Positions 42,501-53,240 are shown, counted from the first letter of the stretch. The stretch is 64,000 bases of DNA from Bifidobacterium sp. ESL0732 (GCF_029395535.1 NZ_CP113920.1:1178001-1242000); one strand, 5' to 3'. Notes: generated by a model not told the origin, from the sequence alone. Program-made: numbers and translations.

Positions 42501-43352
42501 TCAGATTCTTGAAGCTTGCAAAGCGGTGACGATGATGGCTCGCGCACCGACATCGTATAGTTGATCCATCGTTTGGTTCACCTTCTCGCGTTCAACCATG
42601 GCTCGAACAGCACACCACTGCTGGTCACGCAGCGGTGAAATCGTCGGGCTCTCCAAACCCGGTGTAAGCGCCACGGCAGCTGCGACTTTGCTGACAGGTA
42701 CGTCATAGTCCATCATGACATATCGTCGGGCGGTAAGCACACCTTCGAGACGACGCTTGAAGATCAGCAGGCGTTTGTCGTTGTCGGCGATACGGGGGGA
42801 ACGGATGAGAATGGCTTCCGAATGCAGAATAGGATCGCCGAAGATGCGAAGCCCGGCATTGCGCAGCGTGGTACCGGTGGACACCACATCGGCGATAAGA
42901 TCGGCGACGCCGAGTTGAACCGATGATTCCACAGCCCCATCAAGATGGGTGATATCGGCGTGCAGACCGTGGGACGCAAGATAATCACCGACCAGCTTGT
43001 CGAACGAACTTGCGATTCGCTTGCCGTTGACGTCTTCAAGCTTGGTGATCGGCGAATCCTTGGGCGCTGCAAAGCGGAAGGTCGAAGCTCCAAAGCCGAG
43101 CGGAATGTCCTCACTGGCTTCCGTTTCGGTGTTCAGCAGCATGTCACGACCGGTAATGCCGAGATCGATGGCTCCTTGCCCGACATAGATGGCGATATCC
43201 AGGGGACGGAGGTAGAAAAGCTCAACTTGGTTGTCATGGTCTTCGACCACCAATTGGCGTGGTTGGGTACGCAGTTGGTATCCGGCTTCCTTCAAGAGAC
43301 TCCATGCAGACTCCGAGAGCATGCCTTTGTTGGGTACAGCTATTCTCAGCAT
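42501..43352 (-). CDS. hisG: ATP phosphoribosyltransferase, long form
   Basis: First enzyme of histidine synthesis, 283 aa, the long form with its own C-terminal regulatory domain, so HisZ is not needed. Marks are [26 protein letters not shown], and [22 protein letters not shown] carrying the PRPP-binding loop. The final 75 residues ([11 protein letters not shown] to GARAIIV) form the histidine-binding ACT-like domain. AGGAGG precedes the start. It is paired with hisE 67 bases upstream. Confidence 0.96.
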   Translation of the reverse strand: MLRIAVPNKGMLSESAWSLLKEAGYQLRTQPRQLVVEDHDNQVELFYLRPLDIAIYVGQGAIDLGITGRDMLLNTETEASEDIPLGFGASTFRFAAPKDSPITKLEDVNGKRIASSFDKLVGDYLASHGLHADITHLDGAVESSVQLGVADLIADVVSTGTTLRNAGLRIFGDPILHSEAILIRSPRIADNDKRLLIFKRRLEGVLTARRYVMMDYDVPVSKVAAAVALTPGLESPTISPLRDQQWCAVRAMVEREKVNQTMDQLYDVGARAIIVTALQASRI

Positions 43353-43419
43353 TTTCTTTCCTCCTTTACTTCTCTGTTTTCATTGCCATTCATCGATATG
43401 CAATGCCATCGGTTCTCTT

Positions 43420-43683
43420 TTAAAGGTTTTTATAAAGATCTTCAAGGCTGATGCCATGCTTGATCATCATGACCTGAATATGGTAGATGAGCTGGCTCAT
43501 TTCTTCGGCAGTGCGGTCCGCGCCTTCGTATTCGGCGGCGATCCAGGTCTCCCCTGCCTCTTCGTTGATTTTCTTACCAATGAAATGTGTACCCTTGTCG
43601 AGCTCATCGACTGTCTTGGAACCTGCCGGACGGGTCTCGGCCTTTTCACTGAGTTCTTTGAACAGTGATTCGAATGTCTTCAT
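43420..43683 (-). CDS. hisE: Phosphoribosyl-ATP diphosphatase
   Basis: Second step of histidine synthesis, 87 aa, in the all-alpha MazG-like fold. It carries the metal-binding E-x2-E pattern in [14 protein letters not shown] and [21 protein letters not shown] precedes the start. HisE is separate from HisI here (45615-46037), unlike the enterobacterial fusion. It lies just upstream of hisG, which it presumably shares a transcript with. Confidence 0.95.
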   Translation of the reverse strand: MKTFESLFKELSEKAETRPAGSKTVDELDKGTHFIGKKINEEAGETWIAAEYEGADRTAEEMSQLIYHIQVMMIKHGISLEDLYKNL

Positions 43684-43732
43684 CGTTATCTCTCCGTTGT
43701 TTTCCGCACTGCGTAGCGTGACGGGTGGTTAT

Positions 43733-44398
43733 TCAGGCCTGATATGCGGCTTCTGCCTTGGCACGGATATCGTCAATCGCCTTGGCACGGTCGTCGGCCC
43801 CATAGACCGCTGAGCCCGCAACAAGCACATCGGCACCGGCCTTGGCCACGATGTCGGCCGTCTTGGGGCTCACGCCACCGTCGACCTGGATATGGGTGTT
43901 TAGGCCACGGCGTGTGATCTCGTCACGCAGGCGACGGACCTTGGCCATCTGATTGTCGAGGAACTTCTGGCCACCAAATCCGGGTTCGACCGTCATGATC
44001 AGAATCATGTCGAACTCTTCCAAGATATCGAAAATCGGTTCGACCGGTTCCGCAGGACGCACAGCGAAGCAGGCCTTGCATCCCATCTCATGGAGCTGAC
44101 GTGCGAGACGCACCGGGGCATGGACGGCACCCATATGGAAGCTCACCGAAGCGGCTCCAAGCTTGGCGTATTCGGGAGCCCAGCGGTCGGGATCCTCAAT
44201 CATCAGATGCACATCGACAGGCAAATCGGTCACCTCGCAGATGCGCTTGACGACAGGTTCGCCGAGAGTGAGATTCGGAACGAAATGATGATCCATCACA
44301 TCGACGTGAACCAAATCGGCATGGTCGATGGCCTTAAGGTCACGTTCAAGATTGCAGAAATCCGCGGAAAGAATGCTTGGTGCGATTTGAATGGTCAT
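43733..44398 (-). CDS. rpe: Ribulose-phosphate 3-epimerase
   Basis: TIM-barrel epimerase of 221 aa linking ribulose-5-phosphate and xylulose-5-phosphate, the latter being the substrate of the bifidobacterial phosphoketolase pathway. Motifs are IAPSILSADFCNLERDLK, HVDVMDHHFVPNLT (metal histidines), DVHLMIEDP, MTVEPGFGGQKF and QVDGGVSP. AGGATAT precedes the start. It is 49 bases from hisE. Confidence 0.96.
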   Translation of the reverse strand: MTIQIAPSILSADFCNLERDLKAIDHADLVHVDVMDHHFVPNLTLGEPVVKRICEVTDLPVDVHLMIEDPDRWAPEYAKLGAASVSFHMGAVHAPVRLARQLHEMGCKACFAVRPAEPVEPIFDILEEFDMILIMTVEPGFGGQKFLDNQMAKVRRLRDEITRRGLNTHIQVDGGVSPKTADIVAKAGADVLVAGSAVYGADDRAKAIDDIRAKAEAAYQA

Positions 44399-44534
44399 AA
44401 CTGTATATCCTATGCTGGGCGAACGACTTGAAAACGGCTTGTAATAAAGCCTGCGAGAATATTAGCCACCTTTTTAGACAACAGAATTTATGATGTCATA
44501 ATAATGGTTTCGGCTATCGCGTTTTTTGATTGGC

Positions 44535-45533
44535 TTAGTTCTTTTCGGCCTTGTCTTTTTGCTTTTGGGCATCGGCTTCGGCCTGTTCCTCGACTTCCGT
44601 TAGTGTGCGAAGACGCTCGGAAAGGCTTATGGTCGAACTCCCCAACCGTTGAACGACGATAAAGGCCACCACTCCCAGCACGAAGACGACCATGGAAACC
44701 CAGACATTGACGCGCACACCGAGGATTTCATGTGCGAAATCGATACGCAACGCCTCGATCCAGGTCCGTCCGGCGGTGTACCACATGACGTAAATGGTGA
44801 ACAGACTTCCGGCCTTGAGCCTGTTCATCGTCTTGTGGCCGATCCAGATGATGAGAGCCGCACCGATGAGGTTCCAGATCATTTCGTAAAGAAACGTGGG
44901 TTGGAAAAGGGTTCCTGTCGGGCAGGTCTCACCGTCGTAGCACTGCTCGGCGTGACCGATGGCCGAACCTGTCATATTGAGTTTCAGTCCCCAGGGGAGT
45001 GTTGTGGGAGCTCCGTAAAGCTCCTGATTGAACCAATTGCCAAGCCTGCCGACCGCCTGTGCCACAAGGAGTCCCGGAGCCACTGCGTCAGCGAGCAATG
45101 CCATCGGATAATGCTTGTGACGGCACCATGCCCAGGCCGCCAAGGCCCCGAAAAGCACTCCACCCCAGATACCGAGGCCACCGTTCCAGATACGCAGTAT
45201 TTCCATCGGGTCGCCAGTTGGCCCAAAGAACCGTTCCGGTGTGGTTACCACATGATAGAGTCGTGCTCCGATGATGCCGGCAGGAACCGCACATAATGCG
45301 ATGTCAAGAACCTGATCGAAATTGCCGCCGAGTTTCTTCCATCGCTTTTCACAGATCCATACGGCAAGTACAATGCCGGTAAGAATACACAGCGCATAAA
45401 AATGAATCTGAATCGGGCCGATCGACCAGTTGCCGATCTTCAGCTGCGGTATGACAACCTTTGAAATGGTTGGGGATGGAATATAAGCCAGGTTACGTCC
45501 TGCAAGCATATTCAGTGTCAATCCTTGTATCAT
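44535..45533 (-). CDS. lgt: Prolipoprotein diacylglyceryl transferase
   Basis: Membrane enzyme of 332 aa adding diacylglycerol to the lipobox cysteine of prolipoproteins. It has seven helices and the Lgt signature GRLGNWFNQELYG. IQIHFYALCILTGIVLAVWI opens helix 1-2 as usual. The C-terminus extends into an E/A/K/Q-rich tail of about 25 residues. AGGGG precedes the ATG. It would act on the lipoprotein at 59426. Confidence 0.95.
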   Translation of the reverse strand: MIQGLTLNMLAGRNLAYIPSPTISKVVIPQLKIGNWSIGPIQIHFYALCILTGIVLAVWICEKRWKKLGGNFDQVLDIALCAVPAGIIGARLYHVVTTPERFFGPTGDPMEILRIWNGGLGIWGGVLFGALAAWAWCRHKHYPMALLADAVAPGLLVAQAVGRLGNWFNQELYGAPTTLPWGLKLNMTGSAIGHAEQCYDGETCPTGTLFQPTFLYEMIWNLIGAALIIWIGHKTMNRLKAGSLFTIYVMWYTAGRTWIEALRIDFAHEILGVRVNVWVSMVVFVLGVVAFIVVQRLGSSTISLSERLRTLTEVEEQAEADAQKQKDKAEKN

Positions 45534-45614
45534 GGCCCCTCAAAGCAACTTTCGTCAATATTGTCTCTGCCGGCCATCATACCCGAGGCCATAACCGCTG
45601 TGATTTGCAGAATT

Positions 45615-46037
45615 TCAACGGCAAACGTCGTAGGCAGCGTCTTCAGGCTTCCGCTCGCCGACGACGACGGGGACTTCCCCACCTTCGTCGAAGCAGGAAC
45701 GTGCCCCCGTATGGCAAGCCGCACCCACCTGATCGACTTCAACGAGCAGCGCGTCGCCATCACAATCGAACGAGAGGCTTTTAACATACTGGACATGCCC
45801 TGAGGTGTCGCCTTTGCGCCAATATTCCTGACGTGAACGAGACCAGAAAGTCACGCGGCCGGTGGTCAATGTGCGACGCAGCGCTTCGTCGTTCATGTAG
45901 CCGACCATCAGTACCTGCTTGGAGTCGTACTGCTGGATGACCGCCGCCACAAGGCCTTTATCGTCTCGCTTCATGCGTGCCGCAAGTCGCGGATCCAACG
46001 TTTTGCTGTTGTCGTAAGTGATATCGTCGTTGTTCAA
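45615..46037 (-). CDS. hisI: Phosphoribosyl-AMP cyclohydrolase
   Basis: Third step of histidine synthesis, 140 aa. It carries [33 protein letters not shown], and the metal-binding aspartate/cysteine set in DCDGDALL and CHTGARSCF. The start is TTG 46037, with only a weak ribosome-binding site; an ATG at 45974 would remove the conserved lead-in and is less likely. It lies 114 bases after hisF. Confidence 0.94.
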   Translation of the reverse strand: MNNDDITYDNSKTLDPRLAARMKRDDKGLVAAVIQQYDSKQVLMVGYMNDEALRRTLTTGRVTFWSRSRQEYWRKGDTSGHVQYVKSLSFDCDGDALLVEVDQVGAACHTGARSCFDEGGEVPVVVGERKPEDAAYDVCR

Positions 46038-46151
46038 CTTGTTCTTCAGTCTTTCTTGGTTTCTTTTTGCTACAGGTTACGATTGCGCTCTTATCGATGA
46101 GTTCCCAGCGCAACCCGTAGAATATTGAGTTATGTTATGTTTCAGTCAGTT

Positions 46152-46940
46152 TTATCGAACCGTCGCTGGCTCTCGCACTGTGATGCCGTGTTCCTTCATC
46201 GTCTGCTTGACTTGGGCGATGGTCATCTTGCCATAGTGGAACACGGAAGCTGCAAGTACCGCATCCGCGCCGGCCTCGACAGCCGGCGGAAAATCCTCGA
46301 GCTTGCCCGCGCCGCCGCTGGCAATCAGTGGGATACTGACTACCTTGCGCATGGCCTTAAGCATCTCGATGTCAAAGCCATCTCCCGTTCCGTCAGCATC
46401 CATCGAATTCAGTAGAATCTCGCCGACACCGAGTTCTTGGGCCCGCTGCGCCCACCACAGAGCGTCGATGCCGGTGGAGTGTCGCCCACCCATCGTAGTG
46501 ACTTCGAAGCCAGACTTGGTGTGCTGCTCCCCTTTTTCACGTCTTGCGTCCACGGAAAGCACCAGAACTTGGTTGCCGAAACGTTCGGCGACTTGGCTGA
46601 TGAGTTCAGGATTATTGATGGCTGCCGTGTTGACACTGACCTTATCGGCACCGCTGCGCAACAAGGCATCGACGTCACTGACCGTGCGGACTCCCCCGCC
46701 GACGGTCAGAGGAATAAAAATCTGGCCCGCTGTGCGCGTGACCACATCCATCATGGTCTGCCGATGACTACTGGAAGCGGTGACATCAAGGAATGTCAGC
46801 TCATCGGCGCCCTCGTCGTAATAGCGTCCGGCAAGTTCGACCGGGTCACCGGCATCGCGCAGGTTCTCGAAATGCACGCCTTTGACCACGCGCCCGTCGT
46901 CCACGTCCAGACAGGGAATCACTCGTACTGCCAATGACAT
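46152..46940 (-). CDS. hisF: Imidazole glycerol phosphate synthase, cyclase subunit
   Basis: TIM-barrel subunit of 262 aa that uses ammonia from HisH to form imidazole glycerol phosphate. It shows [18 protein letters not shown] (catalytic aspartate), [26 protein letters not shown] (second catalytic aspartate) and [14 protein letters not shown] set the start at 46940, where AGGAG lies 8 bases upstream; the frame extends 6 codons further without such a site. HisH is not in this window. Confidence 0.95.
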   Translation of the reverse strand: MSLAVRVIPCLDVDDGRVVKGVHFENLRDAGDPVELAGRYYDEGADELTFLDVTASSSHRQTMMDVVTRTAGQIFIPLTVGGGVRTVSDVDALLRSGADKVSVNTAAINNPELISQVAERFGNQVLVLSVDARREKGEQHTKSGFEVTTMGGRHSTGIDALWWAQRAQELGVGEILLNSMDADGTGDGFDIEMLKAMRKVVSIPLIASGGAGKLEDFPPAVEAGADAVLAASVFHYGKMTIAQVKQTMKEHGITVREPATVR

Positions 46941-47126
46941 AAAGCCACTCCTACTCAACCGTCAAATATCTCATTCAAGACTAATTCATCATCTGGAATT
47001 GAGAACATACCATCTCAAAACAGCGATTCCATTGATGCGAATCACAAGGCGTATCAAATTAGCAGTCTAGCGGAAATTCTTCAATATACGGAAAGATTTG
47101 AATTAGTAAACGTAACCGCGCTTCGC

Positions 47127-48362
47127 CTATGCCCGAGTGTTTTTCGCCGCCAGCTGGCCACAGGCTCCGTCAATATCGGAACCTCTGGTATCACGTAAGG
47201 TCGCTGTGATACCGGCACTGTGCAGGATATCAAGGAAGCGTTGCTCATCCTCGGGCTTCGAAGCAGTCCATTTCGAGCCTTCGATGGGATTGAGGGGTAT
47301 CGGATTGACGTGTACCCAGTTGTCGCCATAATGGTTGAGCCGATGGGCCAGCTGACGAGCATGCTCGGCCTGATCGTTGATGCCACGCATGAGCGCGTAT
47401 TCGATGCTGACACGGCGATGGCTAGCCAAGTAATAATCGTGTGCCACATCGAGCACCTGCTCGGAATTGAAACGCCGGTTCATCGGCACCAGTTCATCAC
47501 GAAGCGTGTCGTTCGGTGCGTGAAGCGAAACGGCAAGACGCACCGGAATGCCTTCGTTCGTCAGTTTCTTGATGCCGGGAACCACGCCGACGGTGGAAAC
47601 AGTGATGTTGCGTGCAGAAATGCCGAAGCCTTGAGGTGGCATGGCGCTGATCTGCCGAACGGCGAAAAGCACGGACTTGTAATTGCCCATAGGCTCGCCT
47701 TCGCCCATGAACACGACGTTGCTCAGACGGCCCGGGCCACCGGCGACTTGTCCGTTGGCCATCGCCTTGGCAGCGATGCGCACCTGCTCGAGGATTTCGG
47801 CTGTGGAAAGGTTACGCGTCAAGCCAAGCCCACCTGTGGCACAAAACGGGCAGCCCATGCCGCAGCCAACCTGGCTGGAGATGCACAGTGTGGCGCGGTT
47901 CGGATAGCGCATGAGCACGGATTCGATATGTGAACCATCGAAAAGCTCCCATAACGTTTTGATGGTGGTGCCGTTGTCGGCGACTTGATGGGTGACTTCA
48001 GTGATCAACGTCGGGAAGAACGCCTGCTGCGCCTGCTCACGTTTGGCAGCGGGAAAATCAGTAAATGTAGAGACGTCGCTGTTGAAATGTTCGAAATAAT
48101 GGTTACCCAGCTGCTTGACCCTGAATTTTGGCATGCCGAGCTTTTTTGCCGTTTCGATGCGCTGTTCTTCGGTCATATCAGCGAAATGCAGCGGCGGCTT
48201 TCCACGGCGTGCATGGTTCTTGGCCAGCACATCACGAAAAGCTCCCCTCTCTCCCCCGGCGGTTACGCCGGATTCGACGGATTCGGTAGAGGGAGAAGAA
48301 GTACGTGCTGATTCGGAAAGTCCTGAATCGTCTTTTTCAATATCATTCATAATCATTGTCAT
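47127..48362 (-). CDS. rlmN: Dual-specificity RNA methyltransferase RlmN
   Basis: Radical SAM enzyme of 411 aa that methylates C2 of an adenosine in 23S rRNA and in some tRNAs. The cluster motif is CGMGCPFCATG (C-x3-C-x2-C), preceded by TLCISSQVG, and the C-terminal methyl-carrying cysteine is in GACGQL. The first 50 residues are poorly conserved and S/E-rich, so the true start could be a later ATG. It follows cdsA, the common actinobacterial order. Confidence 0.94.
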   Translation of the reverse strand: MTMIMNDIEKDDSGLSESARTSSPSTESVESGVTAGGERGAFRDVLAKNHARRGKPPLHFADMTEEQRIETAKKLGMPKFRVKQLGNHYFEHFNSDVSTFTDFPAAKREQAQQAFFPTLITEVTHQVADNGTTIKTLWELFDGSHIESVLMRYPNRATLCISSQVGCGMGCPFCATGGLGLTRNLSTAEILEQVRIAAKAMANGQVAGGPGRLSNVVFMGEGEPMGNYKSVLFAVRQISAMPPQGFGISARNITVSTVGVVPGIKKLTNEGIPVRLAVSLHAPNDTLRDELVPMNRRFNSEQVLDVAHDYYLASHRRVSIEYALMRGINDQAEHARQLAHRLNHYGDNWVHVNPIPLNPIEGSKWTASKPEDEQRFLDILHSAGITATLRDTRGSDIDGACGQLAAKNTRA

Positions 48363-48450
48363 TTAATAAGCCAGATGCTTTTATTAGTATCCGTAAAATG
48401 GAACCTTATCCATAAAAATAATTCGTATAAAAATCTAAAGTATGCGAAGC

Positions 48451-49443
48451 CTACATACCCGTCGCCCAAAGCAGCACAGTGAAGAACGGCGCACATAGCA
48501 GAATCGAATCGACGCGGTCGATAACCCCGCCATGGCCCTTCAAGAGGTGGCCCATGTCTTTCAAGCCCATGTCGCGCTTGAGCATCGAGGCACACAAATC
48601 GCCGAAAGTGCCGATGACGCCGACCATCACTCCGGTGAGAATCGGCACCCACCAGTGCGTCATCCAAAGGGTGGGATAAGTAATCGCGAAAATCACGAAG
48701 GCTCCGACCATAGCGAAAAGAATCGAACCGCAGAGGCCCTCGACGGATTTCTTAGGCGAAATGCGCGGTGAAAGCTTGTGCTTGCCAAGGAACGCACCGA
48801 AGAAAAGTCCACCTGTATCGGAAAGGGCTGGAAGAAAAATCAGCATGATGGCATGAGCCACCGGATGGCCGTTGAACGTCTCAGGAAGAATGATGCATGA
48901 AGCCAATACGAGGATATAAAGCACCAGAAATACTGATACCGCAACGTTGTCGATGCTGCTTTCACCAGTTCTGCTGTTGACAGCCGCAGAATCGGAGGCT
49001 TTCTCGATGTCCCGCGCGGCAGCAAGCTTGCCCTCGATTGCTCCGGCAAGCCGTTTGCCCACGTTATGACGGACGTTTGCGGCAATAGCCACTGCCAAAG
49101 CGGAAGTGGCGATGCCTACGCCAGCAGCCAATATGTGGTTTGGCACGTAATAGATGGATAAAAGCGTACCTGCACAGCACAGCCACAGCACAATCAGCGG
49201 AATATACAAATGAACAGTGGCGAACGAGACATGGAGTTCGCGCAGAGCCAGCACCAGGAAAACGGCGATCAACAGGATATAGAGGTCAATTTTTATGAGA
49301 AGGCAGGCGACGATGAGGGCGATGAGGAACACGGCTGTTGCAACGGCCTGGGGCATGTTGCGCCCGGTCTTCTTGTTGATGTCGTTGAGAGCGGCGCTCA
49401 CTTCGTCGCCCGCCTCATGCCGTTGTTTGTCGCTCATTGCCAT
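48451..49443 (-). CDS. cdsA: Phosphatidate cytidylyltransferase
   Basis: Membrane enzyme of 330 aa making CDP-diacylglycerol, the donor for both phosphatidyltransferases in this window. It has about 8 helices. The C-terminal signature is SMLKRDMGLKDMGHLLKGHG then GVIDRVDS; the usual proline before GHGG is lysine here. A charged loop of about 30 residues follows helix 4 (AAVNSRTGESSID). Its place after frr is standard. Confidence 0.93.
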   Translation of the reverse strand: MAMSDKQRHEAGDEVSAALNDINKKTGRNMPQAVATAVFLIALIVACLLIKIDLYILLIAVFLVLALRELHVSFATVHLYIPLIVLWLCCAGTLLSIYYVPNHILAAGVGIATSALAVAIAANVRHNVGKRLAGAIEGKLAAARDIEKASDSAAVNSRTGESSIDNVAVSVFLVLYILVLASCIILPETFNGHPVAHAIMLIFLPALSDTGGLFFGAFLGKHKLSPRISPKKSVEGLCGSILFAMVGAFVIFAITYPTLWMTHWWVPILTGVMVGVIGTFGDLCASMLKRDMGLKDMGHLLKGHGGVIDRVDSILLCAPFFTVLLWATGM

Positions 49444-49530
49444 TCTCTTTCATGTCTGCCCGATAAGATTTCTCACGCGGTTTTCAAAAACATAATAATT
49501 TAAAGCAGAAAGCCCCGTAAAAACCTCGAA

Positions 49531-50085
49531 TCAGACCTCCATGATTTCCTTTTCCTTGGCGTCGAGGAGCTGGTCAATGGTTTCAGTGGTCTCTTTGGTG
49601 ACTTTGTCGAGGTCTTTCTGCAGACGGTCGCCTTGATCCTCGCCCATGTCGCCATCCTTGACGGATTTGTCGATGGTTTCCTTGGCCTTGCGGCGGATAT
49701 TGCGCACTGCGACCTTGCCGTCCTCGGCCTTGCCCTTGGCCAGCTTGACGTATTCCTTGCGGCGGTCCTCGGTCAGTTCCGGCATGGTCAGGTGAATGAC
49801 GTTGCCGTCGCGGCGGGTGCTGCCGCCGAGATCGGAGTCACGGATGGCCTTTTCGACCGCGTTGGCCTGCGATCCGTCAAACGGGGTGATGGAAAGCGTG
49901 CGGGGTTCGGGCACGCCAATGGAGGCAACGGCTTTGATCGGTGTTGGGGCGCCGTAATAGTCGACAACCAAGCCGTTCAAGAGTGCTGGGTTAGCGCGAC
50001 CGGTACGGATGCCGGAGAAGTTCTCCTTGGTAGCCTCCACGGACTTCTTCATTTGTTCCTTGGCTTGTTCTACAGGGTTTGCCAT
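49531..50085 (-). CDS. frr: Ribosome recycling factor
   Basis: tRNA-shaped protein of 184 aa that splits post-termination ribosomes with EF-G. It carries SGIRTGRANPALLNGLVVDY, PTPIKAVASIGVPEPRTLSI and the C-terminal helix bundle. AAAAGGAGAAC precedes the start. It lies 104 bases after pyrH. Confidence 0.97.
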   Translation of the reverse strand: MANPVEQAKEQMKKSVEATKENFSGIRTGRANPALLNGLVVDYYGAPTPIKAVASIGVPEPRTLSITPFDGSQANAVEKAIRDSDLGGSTRRDGNVIHLTMPELTEDRRKEYVKLAKGKAEDGKVAVRNIRRKAKETIDKSVKDGDMGEDQGDRLQKDLDKVTKETTETIDQLLDAKEKEIMEV

Positions 50086-50189
50086 GTTGTTCTCCTTTTG
50101 CGGCCCGTGATACGAGCCTTTGGTTTTACGTTCTCAGTTGGTTGATTATTGGTCGGTTGATACATCTCAGGAAAGATGATGGTCACTTA

Positions 50190-50939
50190 TCATTGGGTAA
50201 TTTCTGATTCCAGATTGGACACAAGCGTACCGATCGGTTCACCTATGAGGGCCTTGGTGACATTGCCAGGCTCTTCCAAGCCGAACACACGGATATGCTG
50301 GTCGTTTTCGCGGGCCATGGAAAGCGCAGCGGCATCCATGACCGCAAGGTTGTCGACCAGTGCACGCTGATAGCTCAAAGTCTTGAAGCGCTTGGCGCCC
50401 GAGTCCTTACGCGGATCTGCAGTGTAGATACCGTCCACACCATTCTTGCCCATGAGAACCGCATCGCAGTGGATTTCCAAGGAACGTTGGATGGAGACTG
50501 TATCCGTCGAGAAGTATGGCATACCTGCACCAGCACCGAAAATCACCACACGTCCTTTTTCGAGATGACGGATGGCCTTCAAGGGAATATAAGGTTCAGC
50601 GACTTGGCCCATGGTAATGGCGGTTTGCACGCGCGTGGCCTGTTCTTCCTGTTCAAGAAAGTCCTGCAAGGCGAGGCAGTTCATGACGGTGCCGAGCATA
50701 CCCATATAGTCACCGCGGCTGCGCTCGATGCCGGCCTGCTGGAGTTCAGCGCCTCGGAAGAAGTTTCCGCCACCGACAACGATAGCGACTTCGACACCCT
50801 GCTCGACGGCTGTATGAATTTCCTGGGCGATGCGGCGGATAACCGCTGTATCGATGCCGATATGGCCACCTCCAAAGGCCTCCCCCGAAAGTTTCAGCAA
50901 TACTCGTCTGGCTGTATCTTCCTTGCCATCTTTAGTCAT
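50190..50939 (-). CDS. pyrH: UMP kinase
   Basis: Hexameric kinase of 249 aa making UDP from UMP. It opens [15 protein letters not shown], followed by [16 protein letters not shown] (phosphate-binding) and [12 protein letters not shown]. Between it and tsf are 283 bases that hold the tsf terminator and no gene. Confidence 0.97.
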   Translation of the reverse strand: MTKDGKEDTARRVLLKLSGEAFGGGHIGIDTAVIRRIAQEIHTAVEQGVEVAIVVGGGNFFRGAELQQAGIERSRGDYMGMLGTVMNCLALQDFLEQEEQATRVQTAITMGQVAEPYIPLKAIRHLEKGRVVIFGAGAGMPYFSTDTVSIQRSLEIHCDAVLMGKNGVDGIYTADPRKDSGAKRFKTLSYQRALVDNLAVMDAAALSMARENDQHIRVFGLEEPGNVTKALIGEPIGTLVSNLESEITQ

Positions 50940-51149
50940 CAGAGGCCTCTCTATCCTTGTACGGCGGCATATTACTGACTAATAGGTTATCTGTTCACAA
51001 CGACAGCAAGTTGCCTGTAGATCTGCTTATCGGCCAATTCTCATTATCGAAACAGTCGTCATTGACTTGTTCTGTAATCAGTCGTCAGATTTATATAAAA
51101 GAAATGGCTTATCAGATAAGTTATGCGTTACAAAAAGAGCGCCTATATA

Positions 51150-51192
51150 TATAAAATGTGGGTTGATATCCGAAGACACCAACCCATTTTTA
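51150..51192 (-). terminator. Bidirectional-looking terminator after tsf
   Basis: TGGGTTG (51159-51165) pairs with CAACCCA (51180-51186). On the minus strand it is followed by CATTTTATA, and on the plus strand by TTTTTA. It ends the rpsB-tsf transcript. Confidence 0.7.
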
Positions 51193-51222
51193 TTTCATGT
51201 CAAAAAACTATGAAAACGAAAA

Positions 51223-52074
51223 TCACTTCTCGTCGCCCTTGCCGACCTCAATGCGGGCGAAGGCGAGCAGCTTGCCACCGGCCTGCTTGAAGAGGTCGCC
51301 GACGGACTTGGAGGTGTCCTTGACGTATTCCTGCTCGAGCAACACGTTGTCTTTGTAGAAGGCGTTCATACGGCCTTCCACGATCTTGGGAATGATCTTC
51401 TCAGGCTTGCCTTCAGTCTGGGACTTCTCGGTAGCTACTCGACGCTCAGAGGCCACCACATCTTCCGGCACATCCTCGCGGGTGAGCCACTTCGCGCCCA
51501 TCGCAGAAATCTGCAACGCCGCCTCGTGGGCGACAGAGGCACCCTTTTCATCGGTGGCGACAATGGCGACGATGCTCGGCGGCATCTCCGCGGACTTCTT
51601 GTGCGCGTAAATCTCGACCTTCGGGCCTTCGATCTTGGCTACCTGACCGACCTTGACGTGCTCGCCGAAGAGCGCCGCGGCTTCTTCCACGCTCTCCTTG
51701 ACGGTGCCATCGGCGGACGGAGCTGCGAGAACCTCATCAGCGGTGGATGCGCCGGCCTTGATGGCGTCATCGAGCACGCCATCGGCGAAAGCTACGAATT
51801 TCGGGGTCTTGGCCACGAAGTCAGTTTCGGAATTGAGTTCGACGGCATAGCCGGCCTGGCCATTGGCGGTATCGACCGCACGGGAGGCGATGGTGCCTTC
51901 CTGGGCGGTACGGCCTTCACGCTTGCCCGCGGCCTGGATGCCCTTGGCGCGGATGATTTCCTTGGCGCGTGCCACGTCGCCTTCGGCTTCGGTGAGCGCC
52001 TTTTTGACGTCCATCATGCCGGCTCCGGTGTCGTCGCGCACTTGCTTGATCAAAGCTGCTGTAACTGCTGCCAT
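51223..52074 (-). CDS. tsf: Elongation factor Ts
   Basis: Nucleotide-exchange factor for EF-Tu, 283 aa. It shows VRDDTGAGMMDVKKALTEAEGD, the EF-Tu contact, and AVELNSETDFVAK. The N-terminal UBA-like domain and two core repeats are complete. AAGGAGATATC precedes the start. It follows rpsB after a 100-base gap holding a strong hairpin. Confidence 0.97.
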   Translation of the reverse strand: MAAVTAALIKQVRDDTGAGMMDVKKALTEAEGDVARAKEIIRAKGIQAAGKREGRTAQEGTIASRAVDTANGQAGYAVELNSETDFVAKTPKFVAFADGVLDDAIKAGASTADEVLAAPSADGTVKESVEEAAALFGEHVKVGQVAKIEGPKVEIYAHKKSAEMPPSIVAIVATDEKGASVAHEAALQISAMGAKWLTREDVPEDVVASERRVATEKSQTEGKPEKIIPKIVEGRMNAFYKDNVLLEQEYVKDTSKSVGDLFKQAGGKLLAFARIEVGKGDEK

Positions 52075-52118
52075 TGATATCTCCTTGTAAAAAACTATTG
52101 AATATGTGTTGAATGCCC

Positions 52119-52161
52119 CAAAGGCGGTGCGGAGACCCGGAAGTTTCCGACACCGCCTTTG
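52119..52161 (-). promoter_or_regulatory. rpsB-tsf intergenic hairpin
   Basis: AAAGGCGGTG (52120-52129) pairs with CACCGCCTTT (52151-52160), extendable by one pair. No T run follows on the minus strand, so it may be a processing or partial-termination element setting the S2:EF-Ts ratio. Confidence 0.6.
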
Positions 52162-52174
52162 TATGCAATGTCGG

Positions 52175-53035
52175 TCAGGCCTTGGCCTCTTCGACCTTAG
52201 TCTCCTCGGACTTGGCCTCGGCAGGGCTGGTCTCGGCGGTGGCCGTCGCAGTTTCCGCAGGCTTTTCTTCCTTGTCCTTGAGCAAGTCCTTCTCCCAAGC
52301 GGCCATCGGCTGCTCGGACTTGTCTTCGGTCTTCTCGGCCTTGCCGCTGCGCTCGAGCAGGCCGTCGGCGACGGCGTCGGCCATGAGGCTGGTCAGCAGC
52401 TCGATGCCGCGGATGGCGTCATCGTTGGCCGGAATCGGATAATCCACGAGGTCGGGATCGGTGTTGGTGTCGACGATAGCGACGACCGGGATGCTCAGCT
52501 TGTGGGCTTCCTCGACGGCCAGCGCTTCTTTGTTGATGTCGACAACGAACATGGCCGAAGGCGTGCGGGTCATGTTGCGGATGCCGCCAAGCTGCTTCTC
52601 GAGCTTGTTCTTCTCGCGCTGCAGGAGCAGGAGTTCCTTCTTGGTCAGGCCGGAGCCGTGAACGTCGGTGAAGTCCATCTCTTCCAGCTCCTTCAGGCGC
52701 GCGACTCGCTTGGAGACGGTCTGGAAGTTGGTGAGCATACCGCCGAGCCAACGCTCAGAAACGTAAGGCATGTTGACGCGGGTGGCCTGGGTAGCGATGG
52801 CTTCCTGGGCCTGTTTCTTCGTTCCGACGAAGAGAACGGTGCCGTTGTGGGCGACGGTCTGCTTGATGAAATCGTAGGCCTTGTCGATCAGGTCGAGCGA
52901 CTTGAAGAGATTGATGATATGGATCCCGTTACGCTCCATCAAGATGTACTGCTTCATCTTGGGGTTCCAGCGACGGGTCTGATGGCCGAAGTGCAGTCCT
53001 GCCTTCAGCATTTCGCTCATAGTGATCTGAGCCAT
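52175..53035 (-). CDS. rpsB: 30S ribosomal protein S2
   Basis: Ribosomal protein of 286 aa. It carries [41 protein letters not shown] and [19 protein letters not shown], all universal S2 signatures. The start is set at 53035 behind GAAAGG; an upstream in-frame ATG (53140) adds 35 non-conserved residues. An E/A/K-rich tail of about 50 residues is typical of actinobacterial S2. Confidence 0.97.
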   Translation of the reverse strand: MAQITMSEMLKAGLHFGHQTRRWNPKMKQYILMERNGIHIINLFKSLDLIDKAYDFIKQTVAHNGTVLFVGTKKQAQEAIATQATRVNMPYVSERWLGGMLTNFQTVSKRVARLKELEEMDFTDVHGSGLTKKELLLLQREKNKLEKQLGGIRNMTRTPSAMFVVDINKEALAVEEAHKLSIPVVAIVDTNTDPDLVDYPIPANDDAIRGIELLTSLMADAVADGLLERSGKAEKTEDKSEQPMAAWEKDLLKDKEEKPAETATATAETSPAEAKSEETKVEEAKA

Positions 53036-53211
53036 GATAATGCTACCTTTCAGTCGGTTATTGCCTGGCCATGCGGGCCTGCGTGCAACGGTTCCGCTTT
53101 GAAAGCGAGGCCATCGACCGACACAGTCCGTCACGTGCATAGCGCGAATTCGTGCGTTTGATTGACAATATTTATTGGATTCCTAGGCAACGTGACCGCT
53201 TCGGAACCCGA

Positions 53212-53240
53212 TTAACACACTGTTCTTTAAAATAGCACAA
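53212..53240 (-). promoter_or_regulatory. Candidate rpsB promoter
   Basis: On the minus strand TTGTGC (53235-53240) and TGTTAA (53212-53217) are 17 bases apart. They would leave a leader of about 170 bases before rpsB, long enough for S2 autoregulation. Confidence 0.45.
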
